64,000 nt of DNA, from the NCBI RefSeq assembly GCF_019399895.1, contig NC_091888.1:1458501-1522500 (forward strand), in the 5' to 3' direction. The position numbers and the translations under genes are program-made. The notes below the pieces were generated by a model that was not told the origin of the DNA, did no database searches, and worked only from the letters and a program-made list of their open reading frames with translations. This DNA comes from Cardiocondyla obscurior (lineage: Eukaryota; Arthropoda; Insecta; Hymenoptera; Formicidae). This document shows positions 62,083 through 64,000 of this stretch, piece after piece. Within the stretch, counting starts at the first letter, position 1; each line of letters opens with the position of its first letter.

Positions 62083-62645
62083 TTATCTTCTATGACGTCC
62101 CAGATAAGCTTTACAATTTGGACAAGTGTGATGTACATCCATGCATTCGTCAATGCAACATGGAATCAAACAGCAACCAAACCAACATCTAGTGTGGAAA
62201 AAAATACAATTATAAAACATACATATGTAATTATAACACAATGTAGTGCATACTACTGATAATTACCCCAGCAGTGCTATGATGACGCCTGAGATATAAG
62301 CAATCATACCAGGTTCAGTTTTTGTCGTTGTATCAATTTCAGCATGGCAATGTGGGCAAATTGTATGAGTTGACTGTGGACCAAGTGGTACAATAGTTGT
62401 GACTATAGTAGGGCCATTTGCATCTGCAAAACAGAAGTCAGTAAATTAGTAATATACTTTTTGCATTAATTATATTAATAAATATATCTTAGGTAATTAT
62501 ATTGATTTAAACTTTATTTTTTTAACATACAAGTTTGTGCAGGTGTAAATGGACTAGCTGGAGGAACACCTCCTACAGTTTGGGAATAAGCAGGCGGCGC
62601 GTAAGGCGGCGGCTCATAAGGGGGAGGTGGTCCATTCTTGTGCAT
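62083..62645 (-). CDS. LITAF: LITAF-domain protein (LITAF/CDIP1 type)
   Basis: Membrane-associated zinc-binding protein of the LITAF/CDIP1 family, acting at late endosomes and lysosomes. Three coding exons, 62645-62531, 62423-62267 and 62188-62083, give 125 residues. Visible: a Pro/Tyr-rich N-terminus with PPPY and PPAY motifs (candidate WW-domain and ESCRT contacts); the first zinc-binding pair Cys61-Cys64 (TICPHC); a hydrophobic membrane-inserting stretch, IAYISGVIIALLGCWFGCCL (about 79-98); CCIDECMDVHH; and the second pair Cys113-Cys116 in CPNCKAYLGRHRR. Insects have many LITAF paralogues, so orthology to LITAF or CDIP1 is not settled. The 5' UTR probably continues in an upstream exon, since an acceptor-like site lies just before the ATG. 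Confidence 0.9.
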
Positions 62646-63606
62646 GATGCTTTCCTACCTGTTAATATAAAAAAAAAAAATTAATATAATAACGTTTAAA
62701 CCATTCAAGGATCTTCAATAATGCATTAAAACAATACATGTAAATTTAAATCAGGTGAAAATGTATGTATGTTTAATTTACATAATTCGATTTAAATGCA
62801 AAACGAAAGACCGTATTAGATAATGAGACGTCTATCGTTACATTTCAGATGTGACGTGCGTCGCTAAAAATAGAAACCATCGCGAGGACACCGAAAAATA
62901 TGGAGGAATTAGGTCTGTAAGGAAATCTGTCAATATTTACTTGCAATTCGGCTGCTGTTGTTGCAACTTCCGATTGCAAAACCTTTTGCAAATAGGAAAA
63001 ACGGGATGGCAAAGAATGCGGGATTTAGGATAAATCCATACTGTCGTCTCGAGAATCGCTTGAATATGTACAAATGCTGGTTGCGAAATTTGATACATAT
63101 CCCCGCCCTATTTCGACTCCGGAAATTGCGACGTCATAATTACTTACCTATACTGACGAAGCAACGAAATCCAATGTCTTGTTTGGCTATCGGAATCGAC
63201 AATCTTTTTTTTCTTTTTTTTACTGCTGAAAGCACACGATTCTACATACAGCACCAAGTCTCGACCGTGGTGATCCGTGGATTCGTGTAAACAACGAGTG
63301 CGTAAGTACTTACATCTGATGTTATATATATATGTACTTATGTGTGTGTGCGTATGTATGAACGAGGCTATCAGATTTCACTAGTTTTCACGAAACTTAA
63401 CCAAAACACTATTTTATTTGTCGCAGATTTTTTTTTAAACTGTTAATTGGCAGGATAAAGTTCTTTAAAAAATGCTATGTATTTCGAACATGGACGTAGG
63501 ATGGCTGGAGCCCAGAATACCATCAGAAAAGTAAAGACCAGAATGAGCTGCTATTTTACATTTCTACTTATGTCAGATGGCAACAAGAATGCATGTGTGC
63601 AAAAGG

Positions 63607-63610
<4 letters not shown>

Positions 63611-63657
<47 letters not shown>
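63611..63657. repeat. (GA)n microsatellite
   Basis: An uninterrupted run of about 23 GA dinucleotides after AAAGGAAGAA, giving a false Glu-Arg repeat in translation. Confidence 0.95.
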
Positions 63658-63660
<3 letters not shown>

Positions 63661-63775
63661 GGAGAAGTAACAAGCTTTTTTGTTTTTTTTTCTAGCTTCT
63701 GGTTTTACTCATTAGATAGTGAAAAATGAGGATACAGAGTCCATCCTTTCTACGTCCATGATTTCGATGTATAAA

Positions 63776-63800
63776 CATATATATATATATATATGTATAT
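63776..63800. repeat. (TA)n microsatellite
   Basis: A short run of TA dinucleotides ending in TGTATATGC. Confidence 0.85.
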
Positions 63801-64000
63801 GCATTGTCAGTGCTGAAAGTTTGTAGCACGTGGTTCTACGATTTGATATGTTCCATAAGAATGAGCCTTTAAAAATCGATTCTTTCACAAGCTACATATC
63901 TACGTACGTACACCCGTGTTGCAGATCGAAGAAGATCGTGGCATTTAATCTCCGATAAACAACTCCGATAAACGACTTCGTTGGAAGAGCCCCAGAAGGA

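Larger units (their letters stand above)
62646..64000. other. 5' flank of LITAF-like gene, no further gene
   Basis: Likely contains the LITAF-like 5' UTR exon and promoter. Frames of 60-110 codons on the plus strand show no family features. Two microsatellites lie here. Confidence 0.4.

Overview
The window is animal, almost certainly hymenopteran and probably ant, nuclear DNA. It is AT-rich with CpG-rich islands at gene starts, has GT-AG introns of about 70 bp to several kb, and carries nine intron-containing genes whose proteins match conserved animal families. No prokaryotic, viral or organellar signature is visible, and no rRNA or convincing tRNA. The ant assignment rests on general base and gene structure and on protein resemblance, not on a database search.

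Layout. 1-23.5 kb holds no protein gene I can support. It contains three of the four loci of a spliced, apparently non-coding RNA family (called U1 to U4 here): U1 minus strand at 8.9-10.2 kb, U2 plus at 17.3-17.8 kb and U3 minus at 22.0-22.7 kb. 23.5-28.9 kb is DHX37 (plus). 30.0-30.5 kb is RNASEK (minus), sharing a short divergent promoter with PLEKHF2/phafin 2 (plus, 30.9-33.4 kb). 34.8-37.7 kb is HAUS6 (minus). U4, the most elaborate family member, starts divergently from HAUS6 and runs to 40.0 kb. HIGD1A (minus, 40.6-40.9 kb) is divergent from SUMF1 (plus, 41.8-43.2 kb). 44.1-52.2 kb is an ANKRD11/12-type gene (plus), followed by TMEM70 (plus, 53.7-54.5 kb), PLPP6 (minus, 55.0-55.9 kb), CHTF18 (minus, 56.5-60.1 kb) and a LITAF-domain gene (minus, 62.1-62.6 kb).

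The protein genes are housekeeping genes with no common pathway: ribosome biogenesis (DHX37), endosome and lysosome (PLEKHF2, LITAF, RNASEK), spindle and replication (HAUS6, CHTF18), mitochondria (HIGD1A, TMEM70), ER sulfatase activation (SUMF1), lipid phosphate metabolism (PLPP6) and chromatin (ANKRD11/12-like). All coding exon chains given here keep one reading frame across every splice junction.

The most unusual content is the U family. Exon-like blocks are conserved between loci up to about 30 kb apart and in opposite orientations, each bounded by consensus splice sites. Each block ends in a motif of about 50 nt. Copies of that motif differ by indels that are not multiples of three, while a small hairpin stays possible and shows one compensatory base change. 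U1 and U4 also share a CCAAT-box promoter. This looks like a locally amplified, structured, spliced long non-coding RNA family. I do not recognise it from any named family. Several foldback (MITE-like) elements, a 30-bp tandem array and microsatellites complete the window.
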